Assembly: GCA_050015495.1 (NCBI GenBank)
Contig: JBEKBH010000018.1
Coordinates: forward strand, 4,581-68,580
Direction: 5' to 3'
From: Palsa-1439 sp050015495
GTDB taxonomy: Bacteria > Verrucomicrobiota > Verrucomicrobiia > Palsa-1439
DNA: 64,000 nucleotides
Shown here piece by piece: positions 35,293 to 43,812 of this stretch; within the stretch, counting starts at the first letter, position 1; every line of letters starts with the position of its first letter. A program made the translations under genes and the position numbers. Below the pieces are notes generated by a model. That model saw only the letters and a list, made by a program, of their open reading frames with translations. It was not told where the DNA came from and made no database searches.

Positions 35293-35871
35293 ATGGCGAC
35301 AAAAGCAGAGCCGCCGTCGGACGTGCAGACATTGACCGCCCGGATGTCGCGCGGCGACGAAGCGGCGTTCCACGAATTTTACAAACTTTATTTCAACCGG
35401 CTGCTCCGTTACCTGTTCGTGGTCGCGGGCGGACAGGAAGAAATTGCGCGCGAGGCGCTGCAAGTCACCTTCGTGCGCGTGGCACGTCATGTGCGGCGGT
35501 TCGATTCCGAGTCCGCCTTCTGGAACTGGCTGGCGATGTTGGCGCGCAATTGTGCCGTGGACGAAATGCGGAAACGGAATCGGTATCAGAGCTTGCTCGC
35601 GCGATTTTTCCAGCAACGACCCGCCGATGCGGATTTGAAAAGTATTGATGCAGACTCGCACTTTTCGGAATTGGTGCAAGACGGGCTTGCGAGTTTGCCT
35701 GCCGACGAGCGTGCGCTGCTCGAACAAAAGTATCTGAATGGCAAAGCCGTGCGCGAACTCGCCGATGAATGGCAAATGACGGAAAAGGCGATGGAATCGC
35801 TCTTATTGAGGGTTCGCCGAAAATTGAAACATGCGGTGTGTAACCGACTGCAAAATGAAAACAACGACTGA
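35293..35871 (+). CDS. ECF-type RNA polymerase sigma factor
   Basis: A 192-residue sigma-70 family protein of ECF size. Region 2: 'EAAFHEFYKLYFNRLLRYLF' then 'VTFVRVARHVRRFDSESAFW', binding the -10 element and core polymerase. Region 4 is a helix-turn-helix: 'LPADERALLEQKYLNGKAVR' and 'LADEWQMTEKAMESLLLRVR'. The open frame extends upstream to 35212, but that part encodes a terminator hairpin, so I start at ATG 35293 (MATKAEPPSD). It overlaps a one-TM protein by 17 bases, typical of a sigma/anti-sigma pair. Confidence 0.87.
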   Translation: MATKAEPPSDVQTLTARMSRGDEAAFHEFYKLYFNRLLRYLFVVAGGQEEIAREALQVTFVRVARHVRRFDSESAFWNWLAMLARNCAVDEMRKRNRYQSLLARFFQQRPADADLKSIDADSHFSELVQDGLASLPADERALLEQKYLNGKAVRELADEWQMTEKAMESLLLRVRRKLKHAVCNRLQNENND

Positions 35872-36355
35872 ATCACTGATTGACGAGTTGCTGGAAGATT
35901 CCGTGTCGCCGGAATTTCGGGTTGCCCTGCTGAACAAAACTCTGCAAAGCGCGCGGCAACGAAAGCGTAGGCGACGTTTTGGTCTAGCGTTGGGCACCGC
36001 TGCGTTTGCAGGAATCTTTGCGCTCACGTTTTTGGAAGCGCGCAGGCCAACGACTGTGCCGAATCAAATTCGTCAGTCGGATTCAAGTGTCGCGAATTCA
36101 CAACAATCAAGCCCGGTGCAAATTGTCAGCACAAAACCAGATTTTGTCGAAAATACTGTTTCTTCAGATTCCTATTCGGCTTTAACAGTGGTTCAAACAA
36201 CTGAGTCCGCACGACCAAAGGAAATTGATAACAAACAATTGCTGGCATTGTTATCGGGCAAGTCGATAGCTTTGGTTCATCAAGGCACGCACCAAGCCGA
36301 ATTGATTTTGTTTAATTCAGAAGATGAAAGTGGATTTCCGGTTCAGGGGCCATGA
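35855..36355 (+). CDS. One-TM protein, possible anti-sigma factor
   Basis: A 166-residue protein. The cytoplasmic N-terminus (about 40 residues, 'ESLIDELLEDSVSPEFRVAL') is helical, followed by basic RKRRRR, one transmembrane helix (about 50-65, LALGTAAFAGIFALTF) and a Ser/Thr/Gln-rich outer part. The topology fits membrane anti-sigma factors, and the gene overlaps the sigma gene, but no HCC zinc motif is present. Role is inferred from context. AT-rich composition matches the rest of the island. Confidence 0.6.
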   Translation: MKTTTESLIDELLEDSVSPEFRVALLNKTLQSARQRKRRRRFGLALGTAAFAGIFALTFLEARRPTTVPNQIRQSDSSVANSQQSSPVQIVSTKPDFVENTVSSDSYSALTVVQTTESARPKEIDNKQLLALLSGKSIALVHQGTHQAELILFNSEDESGFPVQGP

Positions 36356-36483
36356 ATTCCGAAATCATCCTCTGTCTCGCGCCCGTTTTGAGCCGCGGTT
36401 TTCGCCGGTTGCTGTCTGCCTGTTCATTCTCAAGTCCCATGCCAATCATTTCCGTATTTCCTCAGCCGGATACGACGGAACGG

Positions 36484-37365
36484 CTACCTCATCAACCCGA
36501 CCAGCGTTTCACCCATTTCGGCGGGAGTTTGGGCGACGGCGATGCCGCAGGATTCGAGCGCCTTGATTTTGTCGGCGGCGGAACCGCTGCCGCCGCTGAT
36601 GATCGCGCCGGCGTGGCCCATGCGGCGGCCTTTGGGTGCCGTCGCGCCGGCGACGAACGCGGCGACGGGCTTGGTGAAATTGTCCTTAATCCAACGCGCC
36701 GCCTCTTCTTCGGCGTTTCCGCCAATCTCGCCAATGACGATGACGGCTTCCGTTTGCGGGTCGGTCTCGAACATCTCCAGCAAATCGATGAAATCGAGCC
36801 CCTTGACCGGGTCGCCGCCAATGCCGATGCAGGTGGATTGTCCGATGCCGCGCGAGCTGAGCTGCCACACGGCCTCGTAGGTAAGCGTGCCGCTCCGGGA
36901 GATGACCCCGACAGGGCCGGTCTTGTGGATGTAGCCGGGCATGATGCCGATCTTGCAGGCGCCGGGCGTGATCACGCCGGGACAATTCGGGCCGATCAGC
37001 CTGACGCCGGTCCCCTCGAGCGCCCGTTTCACACGCACCATGTCGATCACGGGAATGCCTTCCGTGATCGCAACGATCAATTCGATACCGGCATCCGCCG
37101 CTTCGAGAATCGCGTCCGCGGCGAAGGGCGCGGGCACGAAGATGCAGGAAACGTTTGCGGCGGTTTCGCGGACGGCTTCGCCCACGGTATTGAACACGGG
37201 GATCTTCTGCGAATCGAGGTCGACGACTTCGCCGCCGCGCCCCGGGGTGACGCCGCCGACGAGTTTCGTCCCGTACTTGAGGCATTGCTCGGCGTGGAAT
37301 TTGCCGGCGGTGCCGGTGATGCCCTGGACGATCAGCCGGGTATTGGCGTCGACCAGGATGCTCAT
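36484..37365 (-). CDS. sucD: Succinyl-CoA synthetase alpha subunit
   Basis: A 293-residue subunit that binds CoA and carries the phospho-His. Motifs: 'LIVQGITGTAGKFHAEQCLK', 'GGVTPGRGGE', 'GPNCPGVITPGACKIGIMPG', 'GPVGVISRSGTLTYEAVWQL', and the catalytic His in 'KGRRMGHAGAIISGGSG'. It is the last gene of the sucC-ORF-sucD unit and overlaps the small ORF by 4 bases (ATGA). It makes ATP or GTP from succinyl-CoA in the TCA cycle. Confidence 0.96.
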   Translation of the reverse strand: MSILVDANTRLIVQGITGTAGKFHAEQCLKYGTKLVGGVTPGRGGEVVDLDSQKIPVFNTVGEAVRETAANVSCIFVPAPFAADAILEAADAGIELIVAITEGIPVIDMVRVKRALEGTGVRLIGPNCPGVITPGACKIGIMPGYIHKTGPVGVISRSGTLTYEAVWQLSSRGIGQSTCIGIGGDPVKGLDFIDLLEMFETDPQTEAVIVIGEIGGNAEEEAARWIKDNFTKPVAAFVAGATAPKGRRMGHAGAIISGGSGSAADKIKALESCGIAVAQTPAEMGETLVGLMR

Positions 37366-37565
37366 GGACGCACCGGGGCGTGCTTCTCGTGGACCACGGC
37401 CATCAATCCGGCGATGCGGAAGCCGGAGTTCTTCCACTGGAACGTCTCGACGGAGGTGTCGTGCAGCGCCTCTTCGTACTCCTGCAAGAAGCCGTCGACT
37501 TCGTTGTCCGGTATCTCGACCACCAGCGGGCGGTCCACATTTTCGTAATACAAATAGAGTTTCAT
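37362..37565 (-). CDS. Small protein between sucC and sucD
   Basis: A 67-residue acidic protein, starting MKLYLYYENVDRPLVVEIP. It has a beta-strand-like start and an acidic helix ('DNEVDGFLQEYEEALHDTS'), no Cys and no membrane segment. It begins 5 bases after the sucC stop and overlaps sucD by 4, so all three are translated together. I recognise no family. It could be an assembly or regulatory partner of succinyl-CoA synthetase; that is inference from position only. Confidence 0.7.
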   Translation of the reverse strand: MKLYLYYENVDRPLVVEIPDNEVDGFLQEYEEALHDTSVETFQWKNSGFRIAGLMAVVHEKHAPVRP

Positions 37566-37570
37566 GTTGG

Positions 37571-38731
<1,161 letters not shown>

Positions 38732-38890
38732 ATGCGCCAGACCGACCAACAGAACCAATCTCGCTCCGATCCGCAACGACAGCCGCGCGTCTCACGCACT
38801 GCATGGCTAATCTATGGACGGGCGCGCGCACCGTCAACGGAAAAGTCGAGTGGTCGGCGGGGTTCGGGCGCATCTTCAGACCGCTATCAT

Positions 38891-38963
38891 TGTAGCGTCG
38901 GCTGTCCTCAGCCGAAACTCTGTGAGTCGCCGCCCGGATGCGCTGAGGACAGCGCACGCTACA
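38891..38963. repeat. 73-base inverted repeat element (REP/MITE-like)
   Basis: Outer arms of 22 bases (TGTAGCGTCGGCTGTCCTCA.. and its inverse at 38942-38963) match at 20 of 22. Each arm can also fold alone (GGCTG-tcct-CAGCC; GCGCT-gaggac-AGCGC), as in paired REP units. It lies between sucC and the amidase gene, outside coding sequence. Confidence 0.85.
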
Positions 38964-39083
38964 CCGGCAACGGACGCGACACTTCGAGGCTCAGTGCAGG
39001 CTCCACGCGTCGCCGTGTTTCCATTTGCCTTGAAATCACCGGTCGTTTCGTGCGACCTTCCCGCGAAACAAGGAGGAACGGGT

Positions 39084-40094
39084 TTGCGTCTGTTGGCACG
39101 ATCTCGATCGGTTGTCCTGTGTGTTGCCGTGCTCGTCGCGGCGGGCAGCGCATGGGCACAGCCGGGCACACTCCGGGCCTACCGATTCGGCAACACGTAC
39201 TACGTCCCGGTGAACGATGTCGCCAGTTACTACGGACTCGGTCGCGACGACCGCGAGTTGGTGAATCGGGCCGAATTCAAGACCAGCTTCGGGCACTTGG
39301 AGATGGAAGCGGATCACCGCGATATACTGGTCAACGGCGTGATCCATTGGCTGTCGGAGCCGATCATGGCCGAGCGCGGCCGGCTGTGGATTTCCGAACT
39401 GGACATTCTTAAGACGCTGGATCCGGTGTTGCGGCCCGGACGATTGCGGAAAGCGGGAACATCGATCCGCACCGTGGTCATCGACCCCGGCCATGGCGGC
39501 AGCGACCGGGGCACGCGCGGGCGTTACAGTTTGGAAAAGGAGATGACGATTGACGTGGCCAAACGGGTCAATCGCGACCTGGCGGGAAGCGGTCTGCACG
39601 TCTGGCTGACACGCACGACGGACGAGACGGTCCCGTTGGAAGATCGCGTCGAGTTTGCCCACGCGAAAGGGGCCGATTTGTACGTGAGCATTCATTTCAA
39701 TTCGGGAGGATCGGCGGAGGGGATCGAGACCTATTGCACGGCGCCGGCCGGCGCGAGTTCAACCGCGAACTTCAACGGAACCGGCAACGACCGCGATGCC
39801 GGGGCCGACACCAGCGCGGTGACCAACAATCGCCTCGACGGCCAGAATGTCTGGCTGGCTCATTGCGCGCAGAAATCGTTGCTGCAGGCCACGGGCGCGC
39901 TGGACCGCGGGGTGCGGCGGTCGCGGTTCTACGTGCTGCGGTACGCCGATTGTCCTGCGATTTTGATCGAAGCTGGCTTTCTCTCGAGCCCGACGGAAGA
40001 ACGGCGCATTCTGCACAGTGACTATCGCGACACACTGGCCCGGGCCATTGCCGATGGTATACTCACGTACAAGAAGACGGTGGACTCGCCGTAG
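39084..40094 (+). CDS. N-acetylmuramoyl-L-alanine amidase (Amidase_3)
   Basis: A 336-residue exported cell-wall hydrolase that cuts the bond between MurNAc and the stem peptide. It starts at TTG 39084, with AGGAGG 7 bases before; this gives a signal peptide (VVLCVAVLVAAGSAWAQ). Residues 30-125 are a domain like the copper amine oxidase N-domain ('YRFGNTYYVPVNDVASYYG'). The amidase part shows zinc/catalytic residues in 'VVIDPGHGGSDRGTRG', 'EMTIDVAKRVNRDL', 'DLYVSIHFNSGG' and 'PAILIEAGFLSSPTEE'. Earlier in-frame starts would include the inverted repeat at 38891-38963. Confidence 0.92.
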   Translation: MRLLARSRSVVLCVAVLVAAGSAWAQPGTLRAYRFGNTYYVPVNDVASYYGLGRDDRELVNRAEFKTSFGHLEMEADHRDILVNGVIHWLSEPIMAERGRLWISELDILKTLDPVLRPGRLRKAGTSIRTVVIDPGHGGSDRGTRGRYSLEKEMTIDVAKRVNRDLAGSGLHVWLTRTTDETVPLEDRVEFAHAKGADLYVSIHFNSGGSAEGIETYCTAPAGASSTANFNGTGNDRDAGADTSAVTNNRLDGQNVWLAHCAQKSLLQATGALDRGVRRSRFYVLRYADCPAILIEAGFLSSPTEERRILHSDYRDTLARAIADGILTYKKTVDSP

Positions 40095-40141
40095 GGGGAG
40101 AGACGCTTGATTTGGTGGGTGCGGCAGGGTGGGAAAATGAA

Positions 40142-40301
40142 CCCTCACCCTGTGACCCGCCTTCGCCAGACGGCAGGCTACGGCGGGCACGCCCTTTGCC
40201 GCAAACGACAGCGGCGTCTCGCGGACTCGGCTCCCCTTGAAACGGGAGAGGGGAACGCACTTGATTTCCTCTCCCCCCGGGGGAGAGGATCAAGGTGAGG
40301 G
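40142..40301. repeat. Palindromic dispersed repeat, copy B
   Basis: Same family as 3740-3862: it starts CCCTCACC and ends GGTGAGGG, shares a 44-base core (40193-40236) with one mismatch, and has a hairpin (CCTCTCCCC-ccgg-GGGGAGAGG). It carries an extra 40-base nested inverted segment (CCGCCTTCGCC / GGCTACGGCGG; about 40158-40187) absent from copy A. It lies between the amidase and lipoprotein genes. Confidence 0.88.
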
Positions 40302-40348
40302 GCAGCTCGTTAAATGAACTGTGACAGAACGGTCGGTGGGGAGACGTC

Positions 40349-40846
40349 ATGAAACGAATTATCGCAGTCGCTCTGGTGATGCTGGCGTCGGCGTGCAGCT
40401 ACAGCCATATCGGGCCGGAGAGCGGGATATTCAGTCGTCCCACGCCGCCGGTGGGCGCCGGTTCGCTCGAAAGCCAGGTCGGCCCGCTGGTCTTGCAGAT
40501 CAGCCGTCATCTGGACACGGTCATTGGCGGACCAGACAATGAAGAAGACCAAACGCTCATCCTGCAAGTGCATGGCTATCGTCTGAACCAGAGGCTGACG
40601 ATTCCCTCGGACAGCGTCACGCCAGATTTTACCGCTCGTCGGTTCGGACCGACTTCGAAGGGCGGGACCTACAAGGGTTATCTCATCATCAGAAAAATCA
40701 CGGCGGACAGGGTCGAGGCGTATCTGCGTCTCGACGTTACCGCCAGCACCATGTCCGGCAAGTACACGCAGACCGCCAAATACCGCGGCAACTACACGTT
40801 TCGGCACGACGACGAGGATGTCGGCCAGCCATCGCCCAGCTTGTAG
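40349..40846 (+). CDS. Small lipoprotein
   Basis: A 165-residue protein with a lipoprotein signal: MKRIIAVALVMLASAC, the lipobox LASA-C placing lipid-modified Cys at residue 16. The mature domain is beta-rich ('EDQTLILQVHGYRLNQRLTI', 'TYKGYLIIRKI', 'YTQTAKYRGNYTF') and has no recognised family. GGGGAG precedes the ATG. Its last codons are part of the direct repeat at 40821-40877. LspA, encoded at 47.3 kb, would process it. Confidence 0.8.
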   Translation: MKRIIAVALVMLASACSYSHIGPESGIFSRPTPPVGAGSLESQVGPLVLQISRHLDTVIGGPDNEEDQTLILQVHGYRLNQRLTIPSDSVTPDFTARRFGPTSKGGTYKGYLIIRKITADRVEAYLRLDVTASTMSGKYTQTAKYRGNYTFRHDDEDVGQPSPSL

Positions 40847-40877
40847 GCGAGGGATCGCTTGCGGCGTGTCGCGGATA
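40821..40877 (+). repeat. Direct repeat, left copy
   Basis: A 57-base sequence starting TCGGCCAGCCATCGCCCAG. It aligns without gaps to 41748-41804: 29 of the first 31 bases match, with weaker similarity after that and a conserved GTGTCGC near the end. It overlaps the 3' end of the lipoprotein gene. Confidence 0.85.
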
Positions 40878-41009
40878 TCCAGAAGCCCCCGCCGTTGCGT
40901 TCACGTTGACCGCCAAGGGGCTTGACTCCCAGTTCCCGAAGGGGTAAGCGAGGGGTTCATTCGATCGTAACGTACCACCGCAGTGAGCCCTATGTTGGGG
41001 AGAAAAACT

Positions 41010-41738
41010 ATGCAAATCAAGGATCACGTATTCATTGTTACCGGCGCTTCGTCCGGGATCGGGCTGTCAACGGCAATTGCCCTGACGGATCGCGGCGCGA
41101 AAGTCGCCCTGCTCGCTCGCAGCCGTGACGCCCTGGAAAAACTGGCGCAGCAGCTTCCGGGCAGTTTGCCTGTCACGGTCGACATGACGAGGTTTGATCG
41201 TGTGCGGGAAGCCGTAGGCGCCGTGCACCAGCATTATGGCCGCGTCGACGGGCTCGTCAATAATGCCGGGCGCAGCTATGCGGCCGCCATCGAGGAGATT
41301 GACGCCGTCCTATTTGACGAAATCTTCCATCTCAATGTGTTGGGACCGATTGTCGCGATGCAGGCCGTGATTCCGGTGATGCGTGCCCAGGGTGGCGGTA
41401 GCATTGTCAACATCAATTCAGGGACCGCGTTCATGACTGTTCCTCAATACAGCGTGTACTCGGCTTCGAAGCGGGCGCTGCTTGGATTCAGCCTCACGGC
41501 CCGCGCCGAGTTGGAAAAGGACCGCATCGTCGTCAGTGAAATCTACCCGTTCATCACGGCCACAAACTTCGGCAAGAACAGAATGGGGAATCCGGCCGGC
41601 GGCGGGCCGGCGTCCAATTACGGCGCTGGTGACAAACCTGAATTCGTTGCCGGTCTTGTCCTGCGAGCCATCGAAGAAGGGCAGGCGCAGTATTTCGCGA
41701 ATGATCGGCTCCGGAAAATGGCCGGGGGCGCAGCCTAG
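41010..41738 (+). CDS. Short-chain dehydrogenase/reductase
   Basis: A 242-residue classical SDR. The Rossmann motif 'VFIVTGASSGIGLSTAIAL' (about 8-26) binds NAD(P); 'LVNNAGRSYAA' follows strand 4. The catalytic Ser is in 'VNINSGTAFM', and Tyr and Lys in 'YSVYSASKRALLG'. Substrate unknown. Start at 41010 (MQIKDH) with GGGGAG about 8 bases before; the longer frame from 40983 lacks a site. The gene lies between two direct repeats (40821-40877, 41748-41804), which suggests it came in by insertion or duplication. Confidence 0.9.
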   Translation: MQIKDHVFIVTGASSGIGLSTAIALTDRGAKVALLARSRDALEKLAQQLPGSLPVTVDMTRFDRVREAVGAVHQHYGRVDGLVNNAGRSYAAAIEEIDAVLFDEIFHLNVLGPIVAMQAVIPVMRAQGGGSIVNINSGTAFMTVPQYSVYSASKRALLGFSLTARAELEKDRIVVSEIYPFITATNFGKNRMGNPAGGGPASNYGAGDKPEFVAGLVLRAIEEGQAQYFANDRLRKMAGGAA

Positions 41739-41747
41739 GAGGCACGG

Positions 41748-41804
41748 TCGGCCAGCCATCGCCCAGGTTGTGGGCGAGACAGCACGCAGGACGTGTCGCA
41801 GATA
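41748..41804 (+). repeat. Direct repeat, right copy
   Basis: Partner of 40821-40877. It begins 9 bases after the SDR stop. The two copies bracket the SDR gene with its promoter region. Confidence 0.85.
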
Positions 41805-41838
41805 GGAGATTAGGTTCTGGCTCGTCGCCTTGATGCGA

Positions 41839-42540
41839 TTAGTTTGAGTGGGTCGCCGCGTGTGGCCATTGGTCGACGCACTGCTTAAATAAAGCGAAAC
41901 TGGCGGACCTGTTTGCTAAGTCTATTGGGTCGAGCCGCTCGAAGACAAGGTGGAATATCCAATCAAAGGCGTTGGGAAAACCATCTCGGACGATTGAGAG
42001 ATATGTGAGGTCCTTCAGCTGGGGTGGTGGTTGCGAAGTGCCATGAAACTGGCGGGCACCATCTGAGTCCTGCCAGGCAAATCGCGGAAGGGCGTTCGCT
42101 TGGCCGCCGAGAGCGGTTAAGAGTAACCAAGTTTCAAGCATTTCGACGGGGATCGCGATCGCAACCGGGATTGGCCATTTGGAGTGGTCGTAGCCCAAGG
42201 TTTCGTGGAGAGTGGCGAGGAGGGCGGCGTAGCGGTCCTGCTTGTGAGAGTCTCGGTTCGGAAGGGCTCTTCGCTGTTCTGGAGAAAGGGCTTCAAGAGC
42301 TGCGGCGTGGGGGGCACGGTCATTGTCCAAGGCGATGAGGAGGTGTGCACCGCTGCCCTTCTGCATTTGTTTGATTTCGGAAAGGACATACGGCAGTGCC
42401 TTGCGAACTTCGGTGATGCCGCCGCCTTGCCGTAGGCGACGGGGCACTGGTGTGAAGGGTGCACCTGTCATGCGTTCAGCGCAGGCTTCGTAGAAGAGGT
42501 CGTCGGTGTCGCTCTCAGTCAGAAGGTACAAGGTCTTCAT
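41839..42540 (-). CDS. TOPRIM-like protein, partner of the ATPase
   Basis: A 233-residue soluble protein. The start 'MKTLYLLTESDTDDLFYEAC' gives a strand ending in Glu (E9), and 'AHLLIALDNDRAPH' gives a D-x-D pair (D72, D74); 'IAIPVEMLETWLLL' (E133, E136) follows. This Glu/DxD arrangement is that of TOPRIM-type nucleases or primases (OLD, DUF4276/DUF4435-like proteins), though I cannot name the family. It overlaps the ATPase stop by 4 bases (ATGA). By analogy with OLD, Gabija and PARIS it may be the nuclease half of a defence system; untested inference. Confidence 0.65.
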   Translation of the reverse strand: MKTLYLLTESDTDDLFYEACAERMTGAPFTPVPRRLRQGGGITEVRKALPYVLSEIKQMQKGSGAHLLIALDNDRAPHAAALEALSPEQRRALPNRDSHKQDRYAALLATLHETLGYDHSKWPIPVAIAIPVEMLETWLLLTALGGQANALPRFAWQDSDGARQFHGTSQPPPQLKDLTYLSIVRDGFPNAFDWIFHLVFERLDPIDLANRSASFALFKQCVDQWPHAATHSN

Positions 42541-43520
42541 GGCTTCTTGGGGCGAAGAAACTCGGGTACCCCACCGAGGAAGCCTGAGAACCACAGATTT
42601 CCAAGCGGCATATCGGCTGGGGCGTCGACGCCCCAGTGGATTCTCCCTAACTTCTGAGCCAACGTGGCGAGAGTGCTCGCACCATCCTTCTTTTCTACGA
42701 CTACGACTGCTTGTGGTTCCTTTTGAAAGCAGTCAACTAAATAAGGGTTATGGGTGGTGCCAATAATCTGAATGTGCTGATCACGTGCAATCCGTTGCAT
42801 GAGTGTAATGACCTGTTCGAATACGCGCGGGTGCATTCCGTAGTCGATGTCTTCGAGACAGATTACGGGGGGCTTGGTAGATTGATGAATAATGGCGAGT
42901 AAGCCAATGATGATCCTTGTCCCGTCAGAGAGTTGGTTGGCGTGTACCGGGGTATCAATACCTCGCTCTTTTACTTGCATTTGCTTATGGCCGTTCTGGT
43001 TTTCCACGTCGGCAAAGCTGAGCTTCAGGATTTCCGGAACATATGTGATTAATGCCTTATGTGCGGCCTGGAACAATTCCTCCTGATCGCCGTTCTTCAG
43101 AGTTTCCAAAGTGCGCGTGGTGCCCGAGCCATCTGGCAGGATATATGGGTTTGCGACAGTTATCTCCGTTTGAGAGATTTTTGCGGGGTCGAGGTGAAAT
43201 ATCATTACTGAACGCGAGTGGGTCTGGTTTCGTAAATGGGACGGGGGGAATTGATTGCAGATCGTGTCGCCGTTGTCGGTCGTAAATTTGACCGAGACGG
43301 GTTGAAGAATGTGATTGAAGTGTTTGGGGAGTTCGTCACCACTGGGGGGGACTCGTCCCTCTTGGGGCTTCCTGTCAATAAAAGGGCCGCAGTCACGGAA
43401 TGCGCGCAGAAAGTTTGTCTTGCCAGCGCCGTTCGCACCCAGGACTAGGGTGAGTGGAGCAAGATCAACTTCAGCGTCGACAAATGATCGATAATTCTTT
43501 AGGTGGATGTGTTTGATCAT
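42537..43520 (-). CDS. AAA/ABC-type ATPase (RecF/OLD-like, AAA15/AAA21 group)
   Basis: A 327-residue ATPase: 'IKHIHLKNYRSFVDAEVDLA' start, Walker A GANGAGKT (28-35), signature 'NQLSDGTR' (196-202), Walker B 'VICLEDIDYGMHP' with catalytic Glu (about 219-231), and a switch His in 'IIGTTHNPYLVDCF' (H257). No long coiled coil or TOPRIM domain is fused; that part is the next gene. ATPases of this group drive several anti-phage systems. No ribosome site precedes ATG 43520; TATAAA lies 10 bases upstream. The two-gene unit is AT-richer than its flanks, consistent with horizontal gain. Confidence 0.85.
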   Translation of the reverse strand: MIKHIHLKNYRSFVDAEVDLAPLTLVLGANGAGKTNFLRAFRDCGPFIDRKPQEGRVPPSGDELPKHFNHILQPVSVKFTTDNGDTICNQFPPSHLRNQTHSRSVMIFHLDPAKISQTEITVANPYILPDGSGTTRTLETLKNGDQEELFQAAHKALITYVPEILKLSFADVENQNGHKQMQVKERGIDTPVHANQLSDGTRIIIGLLAIIHQSTKPPVICLEDIDYGMHPRVFEQVITLMQRIARDQHIQIIGTTHNPYLVDCFQKEPQAVVVVEKKDGASTLATLAQKLGRIHWGVDAPADMPLGNLWFSGFLGGVPEFLRPKKP

Positions 43521-43536
43521 ACAGGGGCTTTTTATA
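43521..43536 (-). promoter_or_regulatory. Candidate -10 element of the ATPase operon
   Basis: On the minus strand, TATAAA (43536-43531) lies ten bases before the ATG at 43520, and no Shine-Dalgarno sequence intervenes. The transcript could begin at or near the start codon. No good -35 is seen at the right distance, so confidence is low. Confidence 0.35.
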
Positions 43537-43704
43537 AGAAATGGGTGCAAAAAGCGAATAGTTTTGATGTGGCGTGTGATTTCGGGTGAACCGTTTGAGA
43601 CGTAGATGGTGGGCGTGCGCGAAATGCGACAGGCGTAGCGGGGACGGTGAGGGAGGAGCGGAGTCCAGAGCGTGCGACGGTCGTTCCTGCAATGGTCGAG
43701 AATC

Positions 43705-43724
43705 GGCCACGACAGAGCGTGGCC
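43705..43724. repeat. Short inverted repeat, likely dispersed element
   Basis: GGCCACG-acagag-CGTGGCC, a 7-base perfect stem in the space between the ATPase operon and ileS. The flanking bases resemble GC-rich intergenic repeats seen in related bacteria, but only one copy is in the window. Confidence 0.4.
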
Positions 43725-43760
43725 CTCCAATTCGTACACTACCCAAATCTCCTCCCGCCG

Positions 43761-43789
43761 TTGACACACCCCCGTGTGCGTGATACTTT
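43761..43789 (+). promoter_or_regulatory. Promoter of ileS
   Basis: TTGACA (43761-43766), a 17-base spacer, then TACTTT (43784-43789). It is an excellent sigma-70-type promoter, placing the transcript start about 15-20 bases before the ileS ATG. Confidence 0.75.
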
Positions 43790-43812
43790 TGCCCGCTCTT
43801 GGCGGGGCGGAC

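Noticed and set aside
38814..39083. N-terminal extension of the amidase
   Set aside because: It would translate a REP-like inverted repeat and bury the signal peptide; TTG 39084 has a good ribosome site.
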